This document shows positions 39,235-52,413 of a stretch of 64,000 bases of DNA, one piece after another. The position numbers and the translations under genes were made by a program. Numbering within the stretch: the stretch's first letter is position 1; every line of letters begins with the position of its first letter. The DNA comes from Varroa destructor (lineage: Eukaryota; Arthropoda; Arachnida; Mesostigmata; Varroidae): the NCBI RefSeq assembly GCF_002443255.2, contig NW_019211460.1, forward strand, positions 28,678,481 to 28,742,480, given 5' to 3'. The notes below the pieces were generated by a model. The model saw only the letters and a list, made by a program, of their open reading frames with translations, did not search any database and was not told the DNA's origin.

Positions 39235-40611
39235 TTTATGACAAGATAAAGTGAACCCTTCAGCCCGCGCCGGCTCTATTAGGCACTCCGGCCACAATAA
39301 CAGACCAAAATACACTTTGCGTCTCGCCGAGGCTCACAACACCTGACTGCCAAAACAAATTAACGTTCGGTAAATGCCAACCCATCTACATCCTGCGCCC
39401 ACAAACAGCTGGACGTAGGATGCTTTGTGCGATTAAACGCATTAAAACGCTGAACCGGGCGATTGGACACAAGCTAGTAACCCTTCTTCTTGGTGGACAG
39501 AAAGTTGAATTATAATAGTGCTGAAGGATTTTTGGTGTTCTATTAGTGAAGTCATGCACATTTGTTTACTATTTTGTCTGCCGTTGCAGCTCTAGGGACA
39601 GACTTATTTAATTTCACCATTAGGATGCCTTGATCGATTGAGCCAATAATTAATTAAATTAAACGATCAGCAATTACAGCAAAGACTACATCTCAAGGTA
39701 ATTCTTTTTTGAACACTCCATTCATATTTTTAATATATCGTAATATATAATACAGCTACATACATTACAATATTGATTTACATAGGTAAACAATTTTTAT
39801 ACCAAAATAATCAGTAATTGACACTTAATTAAAACCACATTATTATTTACAAATTGAGCAACATCGACTATACCTGGATCGCAAAGTATCAAACAGTTTA
39901 ATTCATTTACTTCATTGAGGACGATATCATATCTGTTTCAGCTCTGAACCCACCCATGTGTGTACGTCATCGCCGATTGCGTCTCCATGGTGACCAAGCG
40001 CTATGTCGGAGGATTCTGTTCTCCTATATCCAGAAGTTGTCACCTGTCTAGCAAAATATTCTACCAGCGAGTATTAAATGTACGTTTATTTTATTAGCAA
40101 TGAAGTACCACGTAACAGTGTAGATTTAATTGTACCTGAACAAATGTTGTGATGGGCTAAAATATTAGCCAACATACTACACAACCTAATCTGTAAGAGG
40201 AGAAAAGTAAAAAGTTAGCTGTTACTGATATACTCCCACGAGAGTAATGCAGTATGACAATGACTTTGTAAAGTTTATAAATATTAAATGTAGGAAAATG
40301 TCTTCTTCCAGGTGAACAAAATTATTACATGCCTGTATATACACAAACATTTGTGCGTCTAAATAGATTAGCTTGGCTAGAATATATTTATCGTCCGAAT
40401 TGTGTTACAACGGGTATAATTGGACCGATAAAAGTATGCGTATAGGCAGACTCCTTTCTACAAAATTAATAATCCATGAAAAACGACACTTTCGGAAGGA
40501 TGCTTGTCATTTTTGACAATCATTTCGTAAGTCGCGTGTTCGGGCAAAATATTTGCAAATCATCACATATGCTTGTATGAACTCAAACTAACAACTTTAC
40601 TTACGTTTCAG
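39235..40611. promoter_or_regulatory. Divergent intergenic region between ALG9 and BBS9
   Basis: ALG9 (-) and BBS9 (+) start codons face away from each other about 1.4 kb apart, so both promoters, and possibly a shared one, should lie here. The part near ALG9 (39240-39480) is richer in GC and CpG, the rest is AT-rich. An acceptor-like TTTCAG at 40606-40611 suggests that BBS9 has a 5' UTR intron whose first exon lies within this stretch. No core element can be named with confidence. Confidence 0.4.
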
Positions 40612-40621
40612 AAGTTAATAG

Positions 40622-40648
40622 ATGGTGCAGTGTCCCTGCAAGAGGTGA
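40622..40648 (+). other. Short upstream open frame in the BBS9 leader
   Basis: An 8-codon frame (ATG at 40622, stop TGA at 40646) ends three bases before the BBS9 ATG at 40652 and is in the same phase. If the transcript includes it, it could reduce translation from the main start. Functional effect is inference. Confidence 0.4.
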
Positions 40649-40651
40649 AAT

Positions 40652-43600
40652 ATGTCATTGTTTAAAGTTCGAGACTTCTGGGAAGCTCGTGGCTCGGACG
40701 ACGAGGAGTTTTCTGGAAGCGGCGCAGTCTGCTATCAGCTCATTGATGGGCTTGGTAAATATTTTCTATCTCTCATTGCACCAATTCCGATCAAAATCAA
40801 TGGACTAAATTCGTGCTAAGTATTCCTTGTTTGTTAGGAACATTAATATGTCGAACAATGATGTGCCAGCATCTTAATTGATTGCCAGTTGGTGAATACC
40901 AGATAACTTAACTGATATATCGCTTTACGGTTCTCAACTGTTCGAGTGAATCGCTATGCGGAAACTTTGTCGTCTTCAAAACTATTCCTTACAAGGGAGC
41001 ATATCGTTTAAACGTGCTGCCTACATGCTCTAGAGCAATTGCCCACATCTGCGTATGTTAATTTTTTTTTACGCGGTTATCCTTATACATTTTAATAGGT
41101 AGATTAAGATGAACGTCAAAGTAAACGACCACTTATCAACATTTACTACTTGCAAGGCAAGTATTATCATAATACAGTGTCATATTAATAAACCATGACG
41201 TCTAAATTTGCGTGAATGTTTTAAGCCCGTCGGTGACTCTTATGTTGGACTTTTTTAAGTGACCCTTCGGATACTGGCTAGAAGCTGTTGGACCGCCTTT
41301 GCCGCCGCTTTTTTGTATGCCGATTCCGGAAAAAAACACGTCTTTCAACCTCAGTATATAATACTCAGCTGGTCGTAGATATATGAGTATTGTGTCTTCG
41401 GATATAATCATGACCCTATTAACAGCTAAATTAGACGGTGTGAGGTACCGTGTTTTCACACCTATGTCAACAATTCCCTTGTGCAATAATTTCACCAAGC
41501 TTTGTGAACGACAATACTGATCACATTTGGTACGAGTTGACGTAATGATCGTAACGACGAACTGGAACACAGGACGACAGGTGGCAACCTCGACGAGCAA
41601 AGTTTCCTTTGCTAGATATAAAAAGATACTGGAAGGTTTGAGTGTGGGCATTTGATCGCACATTTCTGTATATTTTCAGTCGCCAACAGAACTGAGGTAG
41701 AGAGGCTGACTGGGGAAAAAGGAGCCCTGTTCTTTATCTTGGTAGTTTCGTGGTCTGCAAATTCATTTTGGTATTATGAAAAGATGAAGGGTACAGCAAT
41801 GGAGAAGCTTTAATCAAAAGCGAACAACCGAGAGAGCCTTGCTTAAGGACTTTTTCGGTTTGGAAACAAAGAATGTTAGGCTCAATTATTTTTGAAGAAA
41901 GGATTCGCAGATATCAAAATCGAATGGTGCAATGTTCCGTAGAGTACAGTTCAGATCTGTAGATTTATTCACTACCTTGGTAGAACGTACAAAATGAGCC
42001 AACGTTTTTAAAAGGAGATTAACAGATAGAGAAGCTGATTTTTATTTTTCAGAAATGCGTATGACTCAAAACCTTTCACAATGTGTTCATTAGTTTTTTA
42101 TTGCAATATATATTATTCTGCCGATAACATTAACTATGTCGATGAGTGACGTATGTTTGCCGCATGCGGTGTTTATCGCTTTACCGGTATTTTTTACGAC
42201 ACTTACGCCGATCAACGTTTTTTTTTCTAAATATTTAGCCCTTTTTAGATCTTTTAAAGACTCAGTTCTATATCCTGTGTGGCGTCTTTCGTTGTATTTA
42301 GACTGTCTAATAACAGGCAATCTTTCGGGTCTGCTGCGTGTATATCATGTCGAAGGATTAGTGGGGTATCGAGCAGAACATCTGCTCATTGAGCAACAGC
42401 TAGAACAGCCCATCCTACAGGTGATGTTATGACAGAACAAACGCCTCACCTAAATGCAGAGAAGTGTTCGAAAGTCAAACTTCTGATTTGGTGCAATCAA
42501 GATCACAATTTCCCATATTCTTTTCTATATCTCAACACAATTTCCAGTCTTCCAGGGAAAACGTGCCTCACAAACACGTATTTAACCTTGATTCAACACT
42601 CATTTCTCTCATTTGAGCAGCAGTAGTTGTTACTTTAACGTGAGTCGGAGCCGAAGCACGAACACTATCTTATTGATATGCATGTCAAGTGGCGGATTCG
42701 AGACAGCGACGCCCTGAACTTAGCTTCCAAGTATAGTCTATTAAGACTGTACTGCACACGTTAGCTAAAAGGACACGCGTCCGTTGCTGCTGCACCATGA
42801 GGGCTGCACGTTTATAGCATGATAAATAGATCCTAAGAATGGACCGTATGATTTTATTTATGCCCTTTGATGAAACCTGAATAAAGAAATGAGCTGCGGG
42901 TAAAGTTTCACCCGGTTCATGCTAAACGTATTAAAACGCAACTATAATTATTTTTTTATTTAATTCAGATTGAATTCGGCAAGTTTTTATCCAACTCTAC
43001 TGAGCTTGTCGCCTGTATATTGCACCCGCGGAAGCTCGCAATCATCGCCATCCGAGGTAAGCCATGAAAGCAGAACGTTAAATTATCTTTTCCCATAAAT
43101 AGTATTATGCTTTGACCGTTCGTAACTACTGAATTGCTGTGGTCCTGAAGCAGGAACTAGCGAAGATATTTGTCATAATTTCTAGAAGGATCTTCAATAC
43201 ATTCTCATTTATACTGTTATCTTTTCATATAGCCGCTATAACTTGTGCCATTTCAGTAAACGCAATGGGTGTTAGCAATCAATTGGAAGCTACCATCAAG
43301 CCCCTGTACGAACACAAACTTGAACGTTGCAGCTATGTACTCACTAAAGGGCCCTTTGGAGGAGCTAAAGGTGAGTTGAGGATTTAGTGTACATTTTCTG
43401 TTCTACCATTTTGGATTTCCCATGTAAGATTCGCAGTATTCACACAACGTAAGTTTGTAAAGCTCTGATTAGTTGACAACTGTCGATTTGTAGCTGGGAG
43501 TAAAGGGACCAGATCTATCAGTCACTTTTAATTTTACTAGGAAGAACGTTTGCGTTATAGGCAAGACAAGAACAAGAGGAAGCAAGAATGCAAAGCTGGT

Positions 43601-46600
43601 TGCAAAGATCTGAACTCGAAGGTACAGATTGTTAAATATTTGTTTAGTCATTTTTCTATATGCATGTACTTAAGCGCTTCAAGCAAAGGGGGGGGGGAGG
43701 TATGAGTACGTATATTTGCATACATTCTTGTACTTTTTTACTGTAGAGCAAATGAAAATACCAACTAGTGCTTTGGTTAAAAGACTGCTTTAAGAGTAGA
43801 TTTGGCAAACGTCACAAGGGAGAAGCTTCGCCTGATACGTATACACATAGATTCTACACTGCAAGAAGACCTCACGTGGAGCAAGCCATACCTAGAACGG
43901 TAATGCATCATTTCCCCTGATAGGGACACTGTGATGATGTGTCTCTGCTCCTGGGCGTTTTCGCCAGGGAGATCATTAAGAAGGTTCCTTCCGACAAATG
44001 AGTGGCGGCCATGCAACTTCGCTTGATAACTTTTCTTGTTCGGCAAAAGAGAGTTATAGAATATTTCGACTTTTATAGATGCCGGCATTTTACTCCATTG
44101 TTAGATATGTTAGGCAAGTTTTCTCTAAATGTAAGATTACATTGATCTAAAAAAAAAAAACCATAAAAATGATACAAAACGCTCCCCGTGTGTGCAGCAT
44201 TTGATCTAACTGACGCAGACACAATATGTCCATTGTCTTCACCGGGCTTTTTCTGCTTCATAGAGTATATAATGGGTCTAATATAAATAAATTCTAATAA
44301 CATAAGAGGCTTATTATGTGATTGTCACTTGCATTCTGGTTATACATATCTGTTCTACATGGAAATATTGATATGGAAGCATAGAGTTCTTGCTCAATGA
44401 TAATAACTTATTTGATAATAAGTCACTTGAGCTTATCCTTTTTTTGCGATTTAACAGCTGCTGATCTCATCGGCGTACAAAGTGTTGACGGGGTGCTGAG
44501 CGTATTTGACCGTGAATCTCACGCGTTCGATAGGCCATTACCTGGAGCCCTTCTGCCTGGTCCCTTCGTCTATATCGAGCAGACGGACTCGTTTGTGACG
44601 GTCACCTCGAGCCTCGTCCTGGAAACTTTTCGGTACCAGGTTGGTGACTGCAAGAGATCGTGTCGGAGCCGAAGTTTAGTTCTGCTATAAAATTGCGCTC
44701 AGTTATTGCAGTGGTATAGAGATAATTGCAGCTACCTTTCTTTTTCTATTGGATAATCCACATCCCATAGTTTAACCTATATTCTAAGACGGCGGAGGGG
44801 GAGTTTTGCCGTTTAGAACGTATTGAAGAATGTGGGCCTAATGTGATTTAGTCCTTTTTTTTGTATAGAAATGCAAAGGAGATGTGTGGTATATTCATAG
44901 AAATAGATACAATTAACGGTAGCAATAATGCAAGCTTAGTGCCTTCCGTCCAACTCCAGGTTCTTGCGTCAGCAACGCTCATTGACGATTCGCAGCATGG
45001 GGTTCGAGGGAAACGAGTCACGGTAGGTCCCGACTAGTAGCTCTTAATGTTCAAGTTAGTTTTTAGTCAATGCGGATATATGTATCTTTATATGAGCCAT
45101 TACACATTAAAATATTTCTGCCGAATAACAGGCATTATTAAGGAAGCTACTTTTAAACTGAATTTAAACGATGGAAAGAAGCAACAAAACCTATAAGGGT
45201 GATAAGCTCTAACGAAACAGAATGTTTGTGTGCTTCCCGACTGGCAGATTTGCCGATTCGCTGATTGCCTGTGTTGACTTGTATGTGAATATCCATCTCC
45301 CAAATTTCAATAAAATACTGGTTATAGTTGTAATTACCACGGCTGTATTGTCTGAGTGTCTTTTTCAGAGCGAATGGAGTCTTACCTTAGGAGAAAGTAT
45401 CTCGGACCTTCAAGTAGTTCAAGGGCTCGATGAACAACTTGTGTTTGCGCTAGGTAAGCCTAATAGCACAGTCTCTCACATATGTCAGATGTGTCGCAAC
45501 CGTTACCTCTTTAGATTCACATGCGACCAGGTTGAACTTGAGTTAGTTTGCACTAAATGCTGAGTCAAGCAAAGCTAAAAGTTTGTCGGTAACTAATAAC
45601 TAAAGCAAAACTGGCGTATCTTTGTAATAGTTTACATACAGGTAAAATCAGATGCGTAGACCTAATTTTTCCATTCCGTGGTACGTAAAAAAATCCATCT
45701 CAATTTTGGGTTGACGTTGGTCTTAAGGCTTTAAAAACTCAAAGGCTTGAAAAAGGCGACAAAGACCAAAAAAGTGCAAAAAGGCGCAAAAAGTTTTAAA
45801 AAAAAGGCTAATCGTACTATCCTACTTACACCACTAATAGGTAATAAGTGATCCCATTTTAGGAACGTCATTTAACATCACCGTAAGCATTCTGGACTAA
45901 TAAGAAACGTTTTTCGTGTTATTTTTGATATGTTTTTAATGCCTTTTGTGGATTTTCGATTTTGAGAAAATAGAAATATTTTTCAGGTTTTCCAGAAGCC
46001 GTATATCCTCAAATTTGTTATCAATTTAAGGTTTTAGTCAAAAAAAATTTTTTATTGAAGTGTCAAAAATAGCAGGTGAATATATACGTCCCAAAAATTG
46101 CTTCAGTTTATTCCTAACAACCCATATCTATCTTACCCGGATATTACCGACAAAATACAAAATTGATTTCAATAATTTTTGGTGAGTGAGCTGATCACAA
46201 AACTTTACACTAATAACCTTATGGCTTCGTTCCATGCTCAGAAATTCGAGTAACTATATTAACTATAGTGTGATATGAACCATATGACATGCACCCTTTC
46301 TGTGGCGTCGTAAACAGCTGCGTTCCTTTGTCATCATCTGCAGATTCCAATCTAATCAAAAGTAAAATCTTTTAATGAATTTAAATCAGTCCAGTTGAAA
46401 GTCTGTTCGCATTAAGTGAGGCTACCAGGATGGTAAGGAACAGAGTAGTAAAAGAACGGAAGTCTAAGTATTCAGCTCAGACGGTACTATTACACTTTCG
46501 AAATGATACTCTGTTTACCGCTCAGAAAGAAGCTTCCTTTGATTAGCCTGTATGTAGGCATATAAACATGAAATATAAAAACATCATATTAAGAGCAATG

Positions 46601-49600
46601 AAATGATATATGAGAAGAACGTACATTTAAATGTATATATTATTCGTTGTTGTTATTGTAATATCGAAATTTCTTTTTAGCTAGATGTTTTTTATACTTG
46701 TGTATACCTTTGCCCCTTCAGGCGAACAAACAATGTTTGTATTAAAGAGTAACGCAGAGTTGGTATATACGAAAAGGTTTGATTTCAACCCTCGATGCTT
46801 CCACGTATATCAAAGAGGTAAGCAAAATCGAAATCAATTATGTATTGCGGTAGCGGAACATTTTAGTATAGTACACAAAGTAAAAGTTCGAATTTTTTCA
46901 AAGGGAATGCATAAAATAAATGGGTGCATTTGGCGAAACCATACGAGGGATTTACGCAATTAAACGCCTCGGGTTTTGCAATATAGGCTTCGCTGATAAT
47001 TAAAAAGTATTACACGTATGGAATAAGAAACTAACAAACATATTTGATAAGCGACACCCATCATCAATATCATCACTTTTGAGAAAAATCACCCAAACTG
47101 AAATTTGTCTAGAAAACTTAATAATTACAGGACGTTAGTAGCCTCTTCGAATCAATTCAGGTGAATCATTATCAGGAATCACATGTGTGTCAATCTTTGA
47201 GAAATCATTCTTAACATAACAATGAAGCGTATTGATTTTACCACTTTAACCAGATCCAAAGGATCCATTCTTGTGGACTATGGTCGTCTCCCAAAACAAC
47301 ACAGTTCTTGTTTACGAAAAAACGTCTTTGCGATGGGCAGCGCAGGTGGACGACTCTTCGGGAATAATCTCAATTTTTCGAGCAGATCTTAGCTTTCTAA
47401 AGGTGAGCAGACATTGCTATTTAGTGTGACACCCACGCGTCACATATCAAAACTCTTACTCAGTTCATTTCTATTATGGTCATGCTCCAGGCGGCCTACG
47501 TTATGTATATTGGAGTAAATGTGCTTAATTACTTGTTACTAACAATGTTTTATTGTAGCTATAGACAGTAAGCCCTGCACAGGGCACGCAATTTTTTTAA
47601 TTTTTGTTAGAGAAGACCGTATGGTTCTAAAGCATTGCAGTTATCATTTTTACATCATATCGTAAATATAGCTGAAAATGAGATTTTAGTTTAATTGGTT
47701 TTTCCCGCGAGCATGTGCCTAAATCAGGTTCCAATGTGTGAGGGCAATGAATTCGCTTATTATTTCTCTATTATCCGAGAGAAACAAAGTAGCAATTAAA
47801 GAAAATGATAATAGTACTGAAGTATTTTTGCATTTGTCATAAAAATATTTTCAATATTAACAGTATATTAATATATTAATCGAGTAAGACGTAAAACAGA
47901 TGCGGCTGCAGGTTGGTGCTACCTAGACCTGTAGCTTAAAAATGTTGGACTGTGAACCAGAGAACAGGGCGACTGTAATCTGGCTTCTTTTTTTCAGAAA
48001 CAGACCTATCCTACGCAATACATTTCTATCACACATAGAATTCTAGTTCTATTTCATAAATGGTAACCTATTTTTATATAATAAATGAATTAACTACAAA
48101 TTCATGTTACCTGCGTTGTGAGATATCTGGCATATATTGATCGATTTTAACGATCTAATTTTTTGAAGGTAAAGACGTTCAGCTGAATAGTATTAGCCGA
48201 TTTCGGCAAAGATAGAAAGTTTGAGCGCCATGTCTAGATATTAGGTCTTGCAATCCATTCCGTTTAAAGAAGTTAAATGTAGTGGAAATAGTGAAGCCTG
48301 AACAAGGCGCATGTAGTTACTTGATAGACACCAGTAATTTCGCTACAGACAAAGAATAGTACAAAATTGGTCCAAATTTCCTATAAAAAAAACAAGCTAT
48401 TGACTATGCTGTAATGTTCAAATATGACCTATTATGTAAAATCGGACTCACATTTTTTCAAAGCGCCGACGTTAATCTATGCGGTAGGGTAGATTTTGCC
48501 TCAGAGCTCTATGTTTCGTATTTTACGTCTCGTATCGTCGTTAAACATTCCATCAGACGGCAGGGTCCCACCACGAAACAGAGTGTGTCTATGCCCAGTT
48601 TGAACCTAGGCCACAATATGTTTCTAAAATTAACACGCAAATACGTTACCTACTGAGCTATCTCGGGATGTCAGAGCTAGGAAACGACAGCAAGAAGAAA
48701 ATACATATATGAGCAACAACTTTGTTTTTTAACGGAGTTCCTCTTCAAAAGGGTGTCATCGTTCTTCTGGGTGATAATTCTGCCCTTCGTCTCTGCTACT
48801 TGGGCACATCACCCTCGCTGTTTGTAGCCGCAGCCCCAGAACGTCGCGAACTTCCTCAAGATCCCAATGAACTGAAAAAACTTCACGCAATTGCGTCCGG
48901 AGGTTAGTTAATCGATTGTTTCGTAGTTTTTGGATAGTACGCCTAATGCCTATGCGAAATTTTCAAAAAGGCTCGATATGTATGTACCTTCATAAGTCCT
49001 ACAGATACAGCTTGTACCGTAACGTATACAACTAAACCTGCATCTTAGATCGTTGTCTGCAGAGTATTTGTACCTTCCTAATATCTGGCGTTATTCCTCT
49101 CTAATATTGCGCCTTTCGTGTTAACAAGTTACCGGGCGTACTGGAGTCTAAGTTATACACCGTCACAGCTTTTTTTCACGATAATAATAATAATACTACG
49201 AAATATGTAAGGACACCGTCCTTTCAACTCTACTCTCTCTATGTTACTTTTCATCTAGATGGAAACACGCCATGCCTCGTTATCACCAGTGTTACCATAG
49301 TGAAGTTTCCCTTAACGTTTACTGTTCATATGTCTTTTTCGTCAACAAATATAATATGCTATTCAAATTATTTGGAATTCCGGTATACAGTTTTAAACAT
49401 CGAGGAATCGTCAAACACGACCCTGCATCTAACTGCAACGCTGGGAGGGCTGCAAATGCAGGTAATGTATAGCGAAAATCACATATTCGTAGATGATTTT
49501 TTAATGTCTACAGGATTTGTGCTACCCGATTCGATATCACCCAAATGTTGTAGTCGTCATAAAGACACTTGTTCCTAAAAAATCTGACAATTTAAAAAAT

Positions 49601-52413
49601 TCCGATTAATGATTAAATTGACCGGTTCTTGAATTGCTAAATGCAACAGCTATAAGTGCAAACAGTGCTCAAACGACCAGTAACTATCTTCACGGTTGAA
49701 TAATAAATAAGACACATTCCGAAAGCCGTGAGAAATTTATTTATATGATTGCAATAAATATGGATATCTTAATAGTGAGCTGTAAGTAAGGTAATATTTC
49801 TCCTGCTTTGTGAACGCAGCAAGGATTTCCTACTCAAACCGTACAGATAACAGTTGAACCAGCGACAAATTGTGCGCCGCTCGAAACTCGGATCTTGGTT
49901 TTACCCGGTTCAGCATTTATTGCAAATCCGCTCGAGTTTAACCTGACCTCCTGTGAGGCTAAAACGCTATTGGAGACAAGTATATCTCCACGTAAAGATT
50001 TCGTTCCAGCCGACCTACGCCTGAGGGTCACAGTCATTTATCGGCACCCCAAGTTCGGTATCAAGGTTGGTGGATCAATATGCCAACACTATAATCAATA
50101 GCTCAGGCCAAATATACGTATAATTTTCATAGCGCGAACGTTAATAACAGCATCTGGCTGGAGATGACTGAATACAGTGTGTAAATCGAGCCAGCATCCG
50201 TGCCATGTTTATCTAAGCTTCTAAAATGAATGTCTCCGCTAATGTATAACTAGCAAGAATACGTATTTGCTTTAAGGCTGCACATCTATCGATGGATCTG
50301 CCACTTGAACTGGTGGCCAGAGTACAACCCAATCCGCCAAAGACTGCCAAACATAAGGTAACCATCGAGAGCAGCTTGAGTGTGATTATGCCTCATAAGC
50401 TATTTCCTTCACTCGTCAAAGACTCAAGTATCAACGAAGTCGAGTTTGAATACTTCAATGGAGCTCGAGTGGGTTTTTTTGTCGCTGGTAATAAATATCG
50501 CATTCAAGGTGAGCAAGAGGCATTTTGTAAACAGATGGCAATGGAAAACTATTTTTTTAATTTCTAATACTACTATTATAGTTTCCGCATTCTGTCCTTG
50601 TTAAAAACGTAATACAACGAATTTAGTTTAGCAACTGAATGTATGCTTTCCTTCACTTACTGCACAATTAGTTTATTTTTAAATACCAACATCCGAGATT
50701 TTGAAGATTCGAGCAGAGAACAGAGTTTTTTTTTCTAATAAAATTTATCTCTCCTAGCAAGCATACTCAAGTTTTGCATGGTAATTCAGCTGCGACGTCA
50801 TATTTACCAGGCTTCTTTAATCGTCACACGCTCAACTACGTGAGCGCACTTGTTGATCATATTAACCTTCGTCATCCCTACAGGCGACGTCCACTCCTCG
50901 TTAGCTCTTATCCTGAACGAATTCTTAAAACGTGTCCGCAAGGCTCAGCCAGATGTACAGCTTCACACAAAGCCTCCCTCGCTAGATGACTACCTCCAAG
51001 CGATAGTAGATCACATACAGGTACCGTTGATTTACTTGCTTCTTTTGAACGAACTTCATTTTGCCGGAACAACGTCCATTTAAATAGCCAATAATCCATA
51101 CCCAATGCGCTATGATGCCTATAATGTCTTAGCTTACGCGCTGCGCTATTTCGTTACTGTACCTTTACTATACCTTCAGTTATGGCAAATGGAAGAAATA
51201 TAGCCGAATACGAAATCTGTAAAGCAAGTCTGAAAGTTCATGCTCAGGTGTAAAGCAGTCGAGGCTCGTATCAAACAAAGCTCATATTTAGGTTTTACTA
51301 TAATATCAGTATCATTCGCACAATAGGTTTGCAGATAAGAGTAGGGTAATCCATCAAAATACGTGGTGCTTTTTTATTGATTCAGTCGGTACTCGCGCTT
51401 GAAGATACCGAAAAACGAATGGAACAATTGGCTGGTCAATATCGGGCCGTCGAAAAGCGACTGCTTGCTAAAACCAAAGACAAGACACCGACGCCGTTCA
51501 ACAACCTTGACAAACTGCTTGACATGACACACCATGATGTAAGTGCTCCCGTAGTCGAACCACAAATCCAAGCCTGTTCTTGGATTGTCCAAGCGACATC
51601 TCTTATCGTAGAATACAGATCTCGAAGAAAACCTAACGTTCAACTTTCGTCCTAAATGAAATTTGTAAAATCTCAATGATCTACCTATAAGGTACATTGG
51701 GTAACGTTCTCTCTTGCATCATTCATACCAATAGTTTATTGTATCTACCTTGCAGCTCTTGCGCACAGCGGATGAAGGTGTTCGCGTGCAAAGTGGGCTT
51801 CCATTAACAGCGTCTTCACTTAATGCCAGTTCAAGTCTTGCTGTACATCAACTTGAGCTGTCAGGACGGATTCAAGCCAAAGACAGGCCACTAATTCAGA
51901 GCCTGTTTTATTGCCAAGAAGAAGATCCCTTTAGCGAGGTAAGATTAGTTACACGCTAAGATTATACGATGCAGTAAACCAAGGTTATAAACACTTCCAG
52001 GAAACAAAAGCTCAAAAAGAATATTGCCGTGACCGTTCATTTGGTGTTTCCGGTCGTGATGGATCGGTCGGAAGTTCTGGGAGGAGCATACCACGACGGC
52101 GTTATGCTCGCTGATGAAACAATTGAAGATTGGACGTAATTTTCACGAAAGTTCCGGCCTGCAGGCACTCCTTGCTACCCTCTGGGACAATCAGCTCAGT
52201 AACGAGGAGTTGCAAGCGAGACAGAGGACATTGGAGGGAGTTCGAGAGGAAGACGAGGTAAATCGTGAGGATCAAGAAGCCGACAGAAATAAACGGGATC
52301 ATGCAATGGAACTACAACAAGAAAAAGTAAATTATTACGATGCTGGCAATGAACTAGCGCCTGCACAGAATCAGCCTAGTAACAACGAAGTGGCAAACGA
52401 TGATGACTGGTAA
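40652..52413 (+). CDS. BBS9: BBS9 / PTHB1, BBSome subunit, 17 coding exons
   Basis: BBS9 is a core subunit of the BBSome, the coat that moves membrane proteins in and out of cilia. Exons: 40652-40754, 42302-42420, 42969-43056, 43257-43370, 44458-44639, 44960-45022, 45369-45453, 46722-46817, 47254-47402, 48752-48902, 49259-49461, 49820-50065, 50277-50508, 50884-51020, 51386-51538, 51756-51938, 52084-52413. Phases agree at every junction and total about 877 aa, against 887 in human BBS9. The start MSLFKVRDFW matches the family N-terminus. Exons 2-10 form the N-terminal beta-propeller (ITGNLSGLLRVY, LIGVQSVDGVLSVF, GVIVLLGDNSALRLCYLGT). Exons 11-13 give the beta-rich ear and platform region, and exons 14-17 a helical C-terminus with EKRLLAKTKDKTPTPF. 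All donors are GT; two are weak (GTTGGT after 44639 and 50065). The last acceptor is least certain (52084 or 52087); it restores a frame resembling the human C-terminus. The final 60 residues are acidic, Gln-rich and probably disordered. Confidence 0.95.
44144..44160. repeat. Poly-A run in a BBS9 intron
   Basis: A-rich homopolymer following TGATCTAA within the intron between exons 4 and 5. It could be the remnant tail of a retroposed sequence, but no body is recognisable next to it. Confidence 0.4.
48503..48670 (-). mobile_element. tRNA-derived SINE copy inside a BBS9 intron
   Basis: The best-preserved member, inserted antisense in the intron before BBS9 exon 10, about 80 bases upstream of that exon's acceptor. 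Read on the - strand: GAGATAGCTCAGTAGGTAA, with a good A box TAGCTCAGTAGG at 48660-48649; then B box GGTTCAAACTG at 48606-48596, GGGCATAGACAC, GTCTGATGGAATGTTTAACG, and the 3' end GACGTAAAATACGAAACAT. The head strongly resembles a tRNA gene (box spacing 54). No target-site duplication or poly-A tail is obvious. Confidence 0.8.

Noticed and set aside
37375..39315. N-terminal extension of ALG9 to 39315
   Set aside because: The extension begins at a GTG, not an ATG. The first ATG in frame is at 39234 and gives the usual family length.
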